Source: Eubacterium sp. (GTDB lineage: Bacteria; Bacillota; Clostridia; Acetivibrionales; DSM-1351). Taken from it: a DNA stretch of 64,000 bases. Position numbers and translations under genes: made by a program. The stretch spans positions 1 through 64,000 of the forward strand of contig JAQSXC010000006.1 in NCBI GenBank assembly GCA_029266335.1, in the 5' to 3' direction. Below, in pieces: positions 8,806 through 16,960 of this stretch; the stretch's first letter is position 1, and every line of letters starts with the position of its first letter. The notes below the pieces were generated by a model that worked only from the letters and a program-made list of their open reading frames with translations, did no database searches and was not told the origin of the DNA.

Positions 8806-9988
8806 TGCTTACCCTTTCGTATACGACAGCCCCGTTTATAATTGTCTTCTGTACCTTTGTTTTTAATTCCAAAGGGTCTCCATCATATATAACTATATCG
8901 GCATCCTTGCCATTTTCAATTGAACCAACTCTATTGCCAATTCCAACTATTTCAGCAGCATTTATTGTTATTGCCTTAAGAGCTTCTTTTGGTTCCATTC
9001 CTTCACGGACGGCAATAGAAGCACAAAGGCACAAATGCTGAACCGGAACACATGGGTGATCGGTCATAATCGCCAGCTTGATTCCCTGCTTCGAAAGTAT
9101 GCCCGGATTCTTCAGGTTCTGGTTTCTCAACTCAGGCTTGGACCGGTCGGTAAGCATCGGACCGACAATAACAGGAAGTCCCGATTCCAAAAGCAAATCT
9201 TTTATAAGATAACCTTCGGTACAGTGTTCCAGCGTAATATTCAAATCAAATTCTTTTGCAATCCTCATTGCGGTTATAATATCATCAGCCCTGTGAGCAT
9301 GGGCTTTTAAAGGGATCTCCTTGTTTAGCACCTGTACCAGGGATTCAAGCTTGAAGTCAAATTCAGGTTTATCAAGTTCTTCCGTATTCTTTCTGTATTC
9401 TTCCCAAAGTTCTTTATATTCTTTGGCCTTAAACAGATTTTCTCTTAAAATGGCGGCAGTTGCCATTCTTGTCATTGGTGACAGATGCTTTTCATTGTAT
9501 ACAGTCTTTGGGTTTTCACCAAAAGCTACCTTCATGGCAACGGGTTGTTTTATTATCATTTCATCCACACATCTGCCGAAGGTCTTAAGGGCAGCAAACT
9601 GGCCGCCGATAACGTTTGCGCTTCCGGGACCGGTTACAACTGACGTAACCCCACTTTCATAAGCTTCAACAAATGCCCGGTCGGCATGGTAAACAGCATC
9701 AATGGCTCTCAGCTGAGGTGTGACAGGGTCGGTGGATTCATTTCCGTCGTCCCCTTCAAAACCTATGGCATCCTCCCACATTCCGATGTGGCTGTGTGCA
9801 TCAATAAACCCTGGTAACACATAGCCTCCTTTGGCATCAATTTTCGTTACATCTGATGTCAAACCGGCCTCAATCTCGCTTAAATCATTGCCTACAGCTA
9901 TTATTTTATCTTTATCGCATAAAATATATCCGTTACTATAATCTACATCTGTCATTGTCATTATTTTTCCATTATATATTAAAAGCAT
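8798..9988 (-). CDS. Amidohydrolase (imidazolonepropionase-like metal-dependent hydrolase)
   Basis: A 396-residue cytosolic enzyme of the amidohydrolase superfamily. A small N-terminal beta domain (GKIMTMTDVDYSNGYIL) precedes the TIM barrel. The HxH metal motif is GFIDAHSHIGMWED (about 60-73). Further likely metal ligands are in KAHAHRADD (about 229-237) and TLEHCTEGY (about 254-262), with MTDHPCVP (about 312-319) supplying the catalytic Asp. The C-terminus has GSIENGKDADIVIYDGDPL. Similar genes occur next to ordinary housekeeping genes in many clostridia and the physiological substrate is not established. A GGGGG site precedes ATG 9988. Confidence 0.85.
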   Translation of the reverse strand: MLLIYNGKIMTMTDVDYSNGYILCDKDKIIAVGNDLSEIEAGLTSDVTKIDAKGGYVLPGFIDAHSHIGMWEDAIGFEGDDGNESTDPVTPQLRAIDAVYHADRAFVEAYESGVTSVVTGPGSANVIGGQFAALKTFGRCVDEMIIKQPVAMKVAFGENPKTVYNEKHLSPMTRMATAAILRENLFKAKEYKELWEEYRKNTEELDKPEFDFKLESLVQVLNKEIPLKAHAHRADDIITAMRIAKEFDLNITLEHCTEGYLIKDLLLESGLPVIVGPMLTDRSKPELRNQNLKNPGILSKQGIKLAIMTDHPCVPVQHLCLCASIAVREGMEPKEALKAITINAAEIVGIGNRVGSIENGKDADIVIYDGDPLELKTKVQKTIINGAVVYERVSND

Positions 9989-10326
9989 AAAACCCCCATA
10001 TTATAAATATTTTTTGATAATGCTGAAATTTTTTAAAATTTATATTGCCGGTTATATTAATAGAAACAAATCCTTCCTTATATTATATAACCCCGCAAAC
10101 TTTTTCGGCATTATTAATTTTATTATATTATAACGCATTGGTTCAATAGAAACTTTTTCGATAGTAAAAAAATCTCCTTACCTTGCGAAAATTAAAATAT
10201 GCAATACTTCATCAAATATCTTTTATATTTGCCTATATCCCGGTTATATATCACCATATTTTGAATATATTTATATTAAGAACAAAAATCTTCTCACTTG
10301 GTTATAAGAAGTAGCTTAAGATGATT
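9989..10326. other. AT-rich intergenic region
   Basis: It presumably carries the promoter of the leftward amidohydrolase gene, but no promoter stands out among the many AT-rich hexamers. I see no open reading frame, RNA gene or long repeat. Confidence 0.5.
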
Positions 10327-10578
10327 TACATAAATAGCCTTGTGGAAAGCATCTAAGAATCAACACCTTCCGGAGCTTTTAAATGTTGCCGCTCCATCAG
10401 CAACAAAGATGGTTCAAAAAATCATTAAACTTGGTCTGCTGAATTACAAAAAATATGGAATTATCTCTCTGACTGAAAATGGAATTATCTCTCTGACAGA
10501 TTACGGACCATAAATAGGTAAGTTCCTTTTGGAGCGGCACAATCATTCAGGAGTTTTTATTAAAATTCTCATAAACAT
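10327..10578 (+). pseudogene. Decayed DtxR/MntR-family metalloregulator gene
   Basis: One frame reads LPELLNVAAPSATKMVQKI, then KLGLLNYKKYGIISLTENG, which matches the winged helix-turn-helix of DtxR/MntR-type iron or manganese repressors. After an in-frame TAA it continues IGKFLLERHNHSG, which is also family-like. Upstream coding is scrambled (a stop follows NSLVES in another frame). A near-exact tandem duplication of GGAATTATCTCTCTGAC sits inside the wing segment just before the stop. There is no intact start, the dimerisation domain is gone, and no ribosome binding site is visible. This is a remnant, not a functional regulator. Confidence 0.7.
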
Positions 10579-10680
10579 CCTGAAACTTAAATGTAGAGTG
10601 AAATTATTAAACTTAATACTTAAAATAATGTTCAACATTAAATTAATATTTCTGCGGAGATTAATAAAAACATAAAACTC

Positions 10681-10751
10681 CAAAGGCATACCGGGTAACA
10701 TCAGATAGATTGGCTTTACATTCAACTATGGGATTCGCCGGTATGCCTTTG
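10681..10751. repeat. Perfect 14-bp inverted repeat with 43-nt loop
   Basis: CAAAGGCATACCGG (10681-10694) is exactly complementary to CCGGTATGCCTTTG (10738-10751). The right arm is followed by TTTTCC on the plus strand. It could be a terminator-like hairpin or the end product of a small mobile element. Apart from this, 10579-10898 is AT-rich and holds no convincing gene; the 60-codon minus-strand frame across it has no homology I recognise. Confidence 0.6.
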
Positions 10752-10898
10752 TTTTCCTTCCGGTAAAAACCGTATTAATAATGCAGGTATGATTAAATTA
10801 ATGAAATGCATAAAAAAAAGTTCATTGTTAATTGATTTCATAATTCTATAATTAGTGATAGAAGTTAATGAAATAAGGCTTTTACGGGGGTGCATGTC

Positions 10899-11081
10899 AT
10901 GTTGAACTGCAGTTATTGTGATTATTATTCAGCAGAAAAAGGAAAAAAGGTCTGTCAATTTGCAGATCATTTGTTTATAAAAAATCCGGCTGATCTGAAG
11001 AATTATCCCTGTGAGGATATGAGTTATGATGAATATTTATCCAAACAGGACAAGAAAAATGTTATAGAGATTGTAGCCTGA
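10899..11081 (+). CDS. Small four-cysteine protein of unknown function
   Basis: A 60-residue acidic-basic protein with cysteines as CSYC near the N-terminus, then Cys at VCQF and YPCED, a pattern that could bind one metal ion. It ends in a charged tail. ATG 10899 is 8 nt from a GGGGG ribosome binding site; GTG 10890 overlaps that site and is less likely. It is preceded by AT-rich DNA and followed by a terminator-like hairpin, so it is probably monocistronic. I recognise no named family. Confidence 0.65.
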   Translation: MLNCSYCDYYSAEKGKKVCQFADHLFIKNPADLKNYPCEDMSYDEYLSKQDKKNVIEIVA

Positions 11082-11100
11082 AATAATAGTGTATGTTTTT

Positions 11101-11140
11101 ATGCCATCTGTTCCCACAGGTGGTATTTTATTTATTTTTC
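11101..11140 (+). terminator. Terminator after the small Cys protein
   Basis: The stem GCCATCTG/CAGGTGGT, which includes G-U pairs, is followed by ATTTTATTTATTTTT on the plus strand just beyond the small gene. Confidence 0.6.
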
Positions 11141-11143
11141 AGA

Positions 11144-11184
11144 TATAATATCGGCTGCTGAAAAACTTCGCAGCCGATATTATA
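11144..11184. terminator. Strong 15-bp stem-loop between convergent genes
   Basis: The arms 11144-11158 and 11170-11184 are perfectly complementary (core ATATCGGCTGC/GCAGCCGATAT) with an 11-nt loop. It lies between the rightward small gene and the leftward isomerase gene. It has no classic T-run on either strand, so it may be a terminator or an mRNA 3'-end stabiliser. Confidence 0.6.
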
Positions 11185-11191
11185 AAATTAA

Positions 11192-11932
11192 TTATAAATA
11201 TGCCGAAATTCCCTTGCATGGATTTTCCAGAGGAAAATACTCCAACCCCACGTGGCCGTTATATCCGGTATCATCGATGGCCTTAATAACTTCCTTATAA
11301 TTTATCTCCCCGAAATACAGCTCATTTCTTCCAGGATTTCCTGCAGCATGGAAATGCCCTATTTGCTTAATGTTAGCTTGTATATTTCTTATCAGATTAC
11401 CTTCCATGTACTGCTGATGGTAAATATCATAAAGAAGCTTCACACATGGGCTGCCGACTTGGTCTACAATATTGAAGCCTTCCAGGGAACTATACAGGTA
11501 ATAACCCTTATGATCCACCAAAGTATTAAGTGGTTCTACCAATAATGTAATATTGGCTTCCTCAAGTAGAGGAGCACACAATTTCAGACCCTCGACCAGA
11601 TTCTTATGCTGTATTTCACGCGAGATGCCAATATCATTTCCGACTTGTGTAATCAACTTCCTGCAATCAAGAAATTTGGCCGTCTCAATGGATGCCTTAA
11701 GGCCCTCCAGATAATCTTCCCTCTTTGATGGATCAACCAGACTCTCAAATTTTGTACAAAAAGTAACAAGCTCAAGATCCAACTGTTCTTTTGCCGATTT
11801 TACAGCATTGACATCCTTATCCCACCAGGACCAGAATTCAAAGGATTTAACTCCTAACAAACTAATTGCTTCCATACTCTTTATAAAATCTTTTCCGCTA
11901 AAAAGTGCATCAATACAAACTGACATATTCAT
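11192..11932 (-). CDS. Hydroxypyruvate isomerase-like / sugar phosphate isomerase-epimerase (AP endonuclease 2 family TIM barrel)
   Basis: A 246-residue TIM-barrel protein. The likely divalent metal ligands are visible: Glu in LLVEPLN (about 143-149), Asp in LLYDIYHQQ (about 178), His in IGHFHAAG, and Glu in GLEYFPLEN near the C-terminus. This is the pattern of Hyi/IolI-type isomerases, which interconvert ketose and aldose or hydroxypyruvate and tartronate semialdehyde. The gene stands alone, with no sugar kinase or transporter beside it, so the substrate cannot be assigned. It ends right at a strong stem-loop. Confidence 0.82.
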   Translation of the reverse strand: MNMSVCIDALFSGKDFIKSMEAISLLGVKSFEFWSWWDKDVNAVKSAKEQLDLELVTFCTKFESLVDPSKREDYLEGLKASIETAKFLDCRKLITQVGNDIGISREIQHKNLVEGLKLCAPLLEEANITLLVEPLNTLVDHKGYYLYSSLEGFNIVDQVGSPCVKLLYDIYHQQYMEGNLIRNIQANIKQIGHFHAAGNPGRNELYFGEINYKEVIKAIDDTGYNGHVGLEYFPLENPCKGISAYL

Positions 11933-12137
11933 AAAATCCTACCCCTTAATCAACTACTAATAATATATTTTCCGCTATATCAGAATATTAGTCATTAATA
12001 TCAACTTTACAGCTTGTTGCCTGCTTTATCAACTGTTTCAGCTGATTTATCAATGTTTTTCATATGATTATAGCTGTGATTTCCGGGTTTTACAAGTGTG
12101 ATTTAGTTCTGATTTTAAGTTTCAGACTTTTTTCTTC

Positions 12138-12168
12138 TTGACTTTTACCTAAGGGCAAGGTTTAGAGT
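12138..12168 (+). promoter_or_regulatory. MerR-type promoter/operator of the ABC exporter operon
   Basis: TTGACT (12138-12143) and TAGAGT (12163-12168) are separated by 19 bp, the over-long spacer typical of MerR-activated promoters. An ACCT...AGGT dyad (12147-12150 and 12158-12161) sits in the spacer. The third gene of the operon encodes a MerR-family regulator, so autoregulated, ligand-dependent activation is the natural reading. The rest of 11933-12217 shows no gene. Confidence 0.7.
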
Positions 12169-12217
12169 AAGACCAAGCCAATAAAATATAATAGATTTTA
12201 TAAAAGGAGGCAAAACA

Positions 12218-12967
12218 ATGCAGGGAGCATTAAATAAAAATAATGTCCTGGAGGTTCATGGTCTTACCAAGTCATACGGAAGCACAGAAGCAGTCAAAAA
12301 TATAGCTTTTACGGTAGCTGAAGGAGAAATCTTCGGACTTTTAGGCCATAACGGAGCCGGCAAAACAACCACTATTGAGTGTATTCTTGATACCAGAAAA
12401 CCTGATTCGGGTGAAATATCACTTCTTGGACTCAAAATCAGTAAAGACCGTAAAAACATTTTCCAGCAGGTTGGAGTCCAGATGCAGGAATCCCACTTTC
12501 AGGATAAAATAAAGGTCTGGGAGTGCTGCAGTGCAACAGCAGTCTTATATTCAAAACCCCTGGATTACAATCAGCTTTTAAAGGATTTTTCTCTATATGA
12601 AAAGAGAAATAACTATGTATCAGAATTATCAGGGGGACAGCGACAGAAGCTTTCTGTACTGCTGGCATTAATTCCTGATCCAAGGATTCTTTTTCTGGAT
12701 GAATTGACTACAGGCCTGGACCCAAAAGCCAGAAGGGATATATGGATGTATCTGCACAGGCAGAAGGAGCATGGAAAAAGTATTTTGCTGACTTCTCATT
12801 ATATGGATGAAGTTGAAAACCTGTGTGACAGGATTTCTATTCTCAAGGGCGGTAAGCAGCAAATCACCGGAACACCGGAAGAAGTTATTAACAGCTGCGG
12901 AAAACAATCCCTTGAGGAGGCATACCTGTTCTATACGGGAGAGGAGGCATTACATGAAAACATTTAG
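12218..12967 (+). CDS. ABC transporter ATP-binding protein (drug/antibiotic exporter type)
   Basis: A 249-residue nucleotide-binding subunit. Walker A is GHNGAGKTT (about 43-51), the signature is LSGGQRQK (about 138-145), Walker B is ILFLDELTTGLDP and the H-loop is LTSHYMDE. It resembles CcmA/DrrA-type ATPases that pair with ABC-2 permeases. AGGAGG precedes the ATG by 8 nt. Its 3' end overlaps the permease gene by 14 nt, so the two subunits are translationally coupled. Together with the MerR-family gene it forms a likely inducible efflux operon. Confidence 0.93.
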   Translation: MQGALNKNNVLEVHGLTKSYGSTEAVKNIAFTVAEGEIFGLLGHNGAGKTTTIECILDTRKPDSGEISLLGLKISKDRKNIFQQVGVQMQESHFQDKIKVWECCSATAVLYSKPLDYNQLLKDFSLYEKRNNYVSELSGGQRQKLSVLLALIPDPRILFLDELTTGLDPKARRDIWMYLHRQKEHGKSILLTSHYMDEVENLCDRISILKGGKQQITGTPEEVINSCGKQSLEEAYLFYTGEEALHENI

Positions 12968-13697
12968 TACACTGTTCAAAACCGAAGTCAAACTTTCAAT
13001 AAGGCATTTGGATGCAATACTCTTCGGGGTCCTGTTTCCTGTGGGAATAGCATTGCTTTTGGGAGCAATCTATGGCAGCAAGCCGGCTTTTGAAGGCGCT
13101 GGCTATACAATGCTTCAGCAGTCCTTCGGAGCTTTTGCCACAATCGGAATTTGTGCAACAGGTCTTATGGGCCTGCCACTTGTTCTGGCTGACTACAGGC
13201 ATAAAAAAATACTTAAGCACTACAAGGTAACGCCGGTAAGCCCTTCCACACTGCTGGTAATACAGGTTCTTATATCCTTTATGCTTGCAGTAATTTCAGC
13301 TACCTGTACTGCAATAGTATCCATTGCAATATTCGGCTATTCCATGCCGGGCTCAATAATAAAATTCATATTGTCCTTCCTGCTGCTCACAGTTACAATT
13401 TACAGTATAGGAATGTTGGTTGCAAGCCTTGCTCCCAACATAAAAATTGCAAACCTTGCATGTACACTGCTTTATTTCCCCATGTTGTTCCTGTCCGGTG
13501 CCACGGTTCCCTATGAAATTATGCCAGGGGCACTTCAGTCGGTATCGGACATTTTCCCGATGTCCCAGGGAATAAAGCTTTTAAAAGCTGCTTCTCTCGG
13601 ATTGCCGGTGGGGGATATGTTTATCCAGATAGTAATAATGGCAGTCATAAGTATTATTTGTATTGCACTTTCAATAAAATTCTTTAAATGGGAATAG
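12954..13697 (+). CDS. ABC-2 type transporter permease
   Basis: A 247-residue membrane protein with six predicted helices and no signal peptide. The ABC-2 pattern shows as a long first segment (FGVLFPVGIALLLGAIYG), central hydrophobic pairs, and LLYFPMLFLSGATVPYEIMPG before the last helices. It forms the membrane channel for the ATPase encoded upstream. I chose ATG 12954 because GGAGG lies directly before it; the reading frame is open further 5' but that stretch is inside the ATPase gene. Confidence 0.92.
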   Translation: MKTFSTLFKTEVKLSIRHLDAILFGVLFPVGIALLLGAIYGSKPAFEGAGYTMLQQSFGAFATIGICATGLMGLPLVLADYRHKKILKHYKVTPVSPSTLLVIQVLISFMLAVISATCTAIVSIAIFGYSMPGSIIKFILSFLLLTVTIYSIGMLVASLAPNIKIANLACTLLYFPMLFLSGATVPYEIMPGALQSVSDIFPMSQGIKLLKAASLGLPVGDMFIQIVIMAVISIICIALSIKFFKWE

Positions 13698-13733
13698 CTA
13701 AACTGAAAAATCGAGGTATAAGGAGGATGGAAT

Positions 13734-14546
13734 ATGTATTCGATAGGAGTGTTTTCTCAAATAAACAAAGTAACCGCCAAAACCTTGAGGCACTATGATG
13801 AAATGGGGTTACTGAAGCCGGAATATGTTGATAAAATTACCGGTTACAGATATTATACTTCCAATCAGCTTCCAACAATGCATAAAATTCTGACTCTGAA
13901 GCAATTGGGGCTGAGTCTGTCAGAAATAAAAGAAGTTCAGGCTAACCCAATGGCTGCCGAAATGTATTTGAGATTAAAGGAACATGAAATTACTGAAAAT
14001 ATTAAGAATGAGCAGTTAAAACTGCTGCAGATTCAGAATTATTCAAATATTTTAAAGGGAGATATAAAATTCATGTACACACCGATAGTCAAAGAGCTTC
14101 CCGAGGTAATTGTGGCATCCATGAGACAGGTTGTCAACAGCTATGACGACTTCTTCTATCTCTGTCCGAATATCATGGCCGGAGAAATGGAAAGACTTGG
14201 CTGTGTATGCGCAATACCCGAATACTGTTTCAATATATATCATGACGGCGAATTCAAGGAAAAAAATATTGACGTGGAAATTTGTGAAGCCGTTACTGAA
14301 ATGAAAGAGGATACCGGCATTCTGAAGTTTAAAAAGATGCCCGGAGTTGGAACAGCAGTCTGTGTTCTGCACAAAGGTCCGTACAGCACCTTAAGAGATG
14401 CATATATATTTATTTTCGAGTGGATAAAGGATAATAACTACGAAGCAGTTGATTTCCCCAGAGAATCTTATATAGACGGCATCTGGAACAAGAAAAATCA
14501 GGAGGATTGGCTTACAGAAGTACAGGTACCTGTGACCATAAGATGA
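13734..14546 (+). CDS. MerR-family activator with GyrI-like effector domain (BmrR/TipA type)
   Basis: A 270-residue regulator. The N-terminal MerR winged helix reads VFSQINKVTAKTLRHYDEMG, then DKITGYRYYTSNQL, followed by the dimerisation helix (about 75-115). The C-terminal half (about 120-270) is a GyrI/AraC effector-binding domain (VVASMRQVV, MPGVGTAVCVLHKGPY, EVQVPV) that binds bulky drugs in related proteins. As the last gene of the exporter operon it probably activates the 19-bp-spaced promoter upstream of the ATPase gene when a toxic ligand binds. Confidence 0.92.
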   Translation: MYSIGVFSQINKVTAKTLRHYDEMGLLKPEYVDKITGYRYYTSNQLPTMHKILTLKQLGLSLSEIKEVQANPMAAEMYLRLKEHEITENIKNEQLKLLQIQNYSNILKGDIKFMYTPIVKELPEVIVASMRQVVNSYDDFFYLCPNIMAGEMERLGCVCAIPEYCFNIYHDGEFKEKNIDVEICEAVTEMKEDTGILKFKKMPGVGTAVCVLHKGPYSTLRDAYIFIFEWIKDNNYEAVDFPRESYIDGIWNKKNQEDWLTEVQVPVTIR

Positions 14547-14560
14547 TAAAGCTGCACTGT

Positions 14561-14607
14561 AAAAAAGCTGCATCAGCACAAATTAACGGCTGATACAGCT
14601 TTTTTTA
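14561..14607. terminator. Bidirectional terminator between the MerR operon and metG
   Basis: GCTGCATCAGC (14567-14577) pairs with GCTGATACAGC (14589-14599) with one mismatch. The stem is flanked by A6 on the left and T8 on the right, so it can work on both strands. Confidence 0.85.
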
Positions 14608-14629
14608 TTTGTCAATAGGATGGCAGCAA

Positions 14630-16252
14630 TCAGATTTCCAGCTTTTCAATCTCCTCCTCAGCCCTGCTCTTATCTATCCTTTCAAACAGAAGCCCTGTTT
14701 CAGGCAGCGCGTAGCCGCAGGCAACATACTTTGGCTTCCAGCTGTCATCCAAGCCCAGCCAGCCTTGAATCTTTTGAGAGGAAAAGGGTAGAAAGGGTTT
14801 AAGCAGTACCGATAAGCTTGCTATTAGCTGAACACAATTATACAGAGTATTTTCACAGTCCTTAGGATCAGTATTCCGTGTTTCCCATGGCTTGCGGCTG
14901 TCAAAGTACTTATTTGACCAGCGGACAAATTCAAATATTCCGTCCAGTGCTTCTTTGAAGGAACCGTTCTCCAGTCTGCTTCCTGTTACGCAAAACAGCT
15001 TCTCTATATTATTTGTTGTCTCAACTTCCAGACTCCCCTCGGGAACTATCCCATTATAGTATTTTGCTATAAAGGCCAGATTTCGGTTTGCAAAGTTGCC
15101 GTAAGCACCCAATAGCTCTCCGTTGTGACTGTTAATATACTCTCTCCAGGTAAAATCCGTGTCTCTTTTTTCAGGTCCGTTGGTTATCAGAAAATATCTT
15201 ATTGAGTCGGGATCATAATTTTCCAGCATATCCTTCACCCAGACAGCGTAGTTTTTACTGGTTGAAATTTTCCTCCCTTCAAGTGTCAGATATTCACAGG
15301 ATATCATCTCATCAGGCAAATGCCAGCCTTTTCCGTTGGCCAGCAATAGACCAGGGAGAATTATGGAGTGAAAAGGTATGTTATCCTTACCATGAACGTA
15401 GTAGTGTTTTGAGGTATCTCCGAACCATAGCTCATTGAAATCATCCCCTCGACTTCCTGCAACCTGTGCACTGGCAGAGAGATACCCCAGCACATTTTCG
15501 GCCCAGATATATATCTTCTTTTCATCGAAGCCCTTTTCAGGTACTTCTATGCCCCAGTCAAGGTCACGTGTGACAGCCCTGTCTCTCAAGCCTTCATTTA
15601 TATACTTTTTTGAAAATGCTATTGCATTCCTTCTCCAATCAGGATGGCTGTCAATAAATTTGCTTATTGGGCCCTCCAACTGTGACAGTGCAATATAAAG
15701 GTGGTTTGTATCTCTGAATTCCGGAGTGTTTTTGCATACAGAGCAGCTTGGCGTCTTCAGCAGCTCCGGTTCAAGAACCTTACCACAAGCTTCGCACTGG
15801 TCCCCTCTCGCTTCCTGTCCACACTCGGGACATTTCCCTTCCACAAACCTGTCTGCCAGAAAGTTTTGACAGACAGGACAATATGCCTGAGGTACACTTT
15901 TTTCGTAAATATATTTGCCTTTATACATTGTTTTATGAAACTCTTTGACAAAGTTTTTGTGCTCGGCAGATGAAGTCTTGTCATACAAATCATAGGTAAA
16001 GCCCAGTCTCTTAAAGCAATCCAGGAACTCCAGGTGATAAAGATCGCTTATCTCTTCAGGTGTCCTCCCCTCCTGCTTCGCCCTGATAGCTACAGGTGTT
16101 CCATGGCAGTCACTTCCTGAGACATAGAAAACCTTGTCTCCTTTGGCCCTGTGGTATCTGGCCAGTATATCCCCCGGAATAAGTGCAGAAACCCGGCCTA
16201 TGTGAAGTGATCCGTTGGCATAAGGCCATGCCCCTCCAATTAAAATATTCAT
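14630..16252 (-). CDS. metG: Methionyl-tRNA synthetase, short form
   Basis: A class I aminoacyl-tRNA synthetase of 540 residues charging tRNA-Met. The HIGH motif is HIGR (17-20, after GGAWPYANGSL) and KMSKS is KISTS in LEGRKISTSKNY. The connective peptide keeps four Cys pairs (CPVC, CPEC, CEAC, CSVC), so it is a double zinc-knuckle form. It lacks the C-terminal tRNA-binding dimer domain found in longer bacterial enzymes. Expression is controlled by the T-box leader upstream, with a Met specifier codon. The bidirectional terminator at 14561-14607 ends the transcript. Confidence 0.96.
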   Translation of the reverse strand: MNILIGGAWPYANGSLHIGRVSALIPGDILARYHRAKGDKVFYVSGSDCHGTPVAIRAKQEGRTPEEISDLYHLEFLDCFKRLGFTYDLYDKTSSAEHKNFVKEFHKTMYKGKYIYEKSVPQAYCPVCQNFLADRFVEGKCPECGQEARGDQCEACGKVLEPELLKTPSCSVCKNTPEFRDTNHLYIALSQLEGPISKFIDSHPDWRRNAIAFSKKYINEGLRDRAVTRDLDWGIEVPEKGFDEKKIYIWAENVLGYLSASAQVAGSRGDDFNELWFGDTSKHYYVHGKDNIPFHSIILPGLLLANGKGWHLPDEMISCEYLTLEGRKISTSKNYAVWVKDMLENYDPDSIRYFLITNGPEKRDTDFTWREYINSHNGELLGAYGNFANRNLAFIAKYYNGIVPEGSLEVETTNNIEKLFCVTGSRLENGSFKEALDGIFEFVRWSNKYFDSRKPWETRNTDPKDCENTLYNCVQLIASLSVLLKPFLPFSSQKIQGWLGLDDSWKPKYVACGYALPETGLLFERIDKSRAEEEIEKLEI

Positions 16253-16296
16253 ATACTAATCCCTCTTTTCCATAAAGTCAGTTTATCCAAATTTGC

Positions 16297-16383
16297 TTAC
16301 CCTCTATTGACAATGTACAGCACGCCTCACGCAGGGCAGATTCACCACTCAAAAACGTATTGTACATTGCTAATAGAGGGTAA
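16297..16383. repeat. Long inverted-repeat element between T-box and metG
   Basis: The left arm 16297-16319 (starts TTACCCTCTATTGACAATG) and right arm 16361-16383 (ends AATAGAGGGTAA) are almost perfectly complementary over 23 nt, with a 41-nt loop. The element lies between the T-box terminator and the metG ribosome binding site, so it is transcribed when the T-box reads through. It resembles a small intergenic hairpin element. Confidence 0.65.
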
Positions 16384-16454
16384 CATCATATAAACCATAT
16401 AAATCAAATTAATTTTCTAAAAATTAAGCAATATGAGCTTAATCAGATTTTTTG

Positions 16455-16860
16455 CAAATAAAAAACTCCCACCTCCGAAAATAAATATTTTCGGAGACGA
16501 GAGCATGACTTCGCGTTACCACTCCAAATTCGACCGTACCTCGCGGTATGGACCTCATCAAGTACGGGTAAAATCCCGGCTGAAAAATACAGCTGCTGCA
16601 TACATTCCATAGTTCTGAAAGCAGTCCCGGCGAAAAAACCTTATCACAACAAATCTTTGTCCAGCCGTCAACAAACCGGCTGAATATAATTCATTTCCAA
16701 TGTGTTCGGTGCGCAACTCCAAGACCATGTTCAGTACCTTCCAGCTATGCCCACTCTCAGCTCAGGGAATTATATCATGCCCTAAAGGGTTCTCTGTAAA
16801 AGTATACGGTACTTACTCTTCTTTTCGCAGTCTTTATCAGCTTTCTTGATTTAAAATATT
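16455..16860 (-). ncRNA. T-box riboswitch, methionine-specific, controlling metG
   Basis: On the minus strand the conserved T-box sequence GGAGTGGTAACGCGAAG is at 16509-16525. It is followed by a strong terminator stem (CTCCGAAAAT/ATTTTCGGAG, 16473-16498) and a T-run. Upstream are Stem I elements (AGAGAACCC, then the paired segments GTACC and GGTAC). The specifier loop reads GGTACTGAACATGG, giving ATG followed by a purine, the Met codon. Uncharged tRNA-Met would stabilise the antiterminator and allow metG transcription. The 5' boundary is approximate. Confidence 0.9.
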
Positions 16861-16897
16861 AAAGCATGATTAAATCAAGAGAATAAAACTTTTTAAT

Positions 16898-16926
16898 ATT
16901 ATATGCTGATTGTTATTTTGTGTCAA
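16898..16926 (-). promoter_or_regulatory. Consensus sigma-A promoter of the T-box/metG transcript
   Basis: TTGACA (16921-16926) and TATAAT (16898-16903) on the minus strand match consensus exactly with a 17-bp spacer. A hairpin (TCTTGATTTAA/TTAAATCAAGA, 16844-16881) lies just downstream in the early transcript. Confidence 0.9.
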
Positions 16927-16960
16927 TTGAAAAAAACTGCCTTTCTTTTCAGGCAAGCAG

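Noticed and set aside
10543-10725. A 60-codon minus-strand frame
   Set aside because: It crosses the inverted repeat and pseudogene, has no ribosome binding site and no recognisable protein.
12807-12953. Longer start for the ABC-2 permease
   Set aside because: The extra 49 codons lie inside the ATPase gene in another frame; GGAGG directly precedes ATG 12954.
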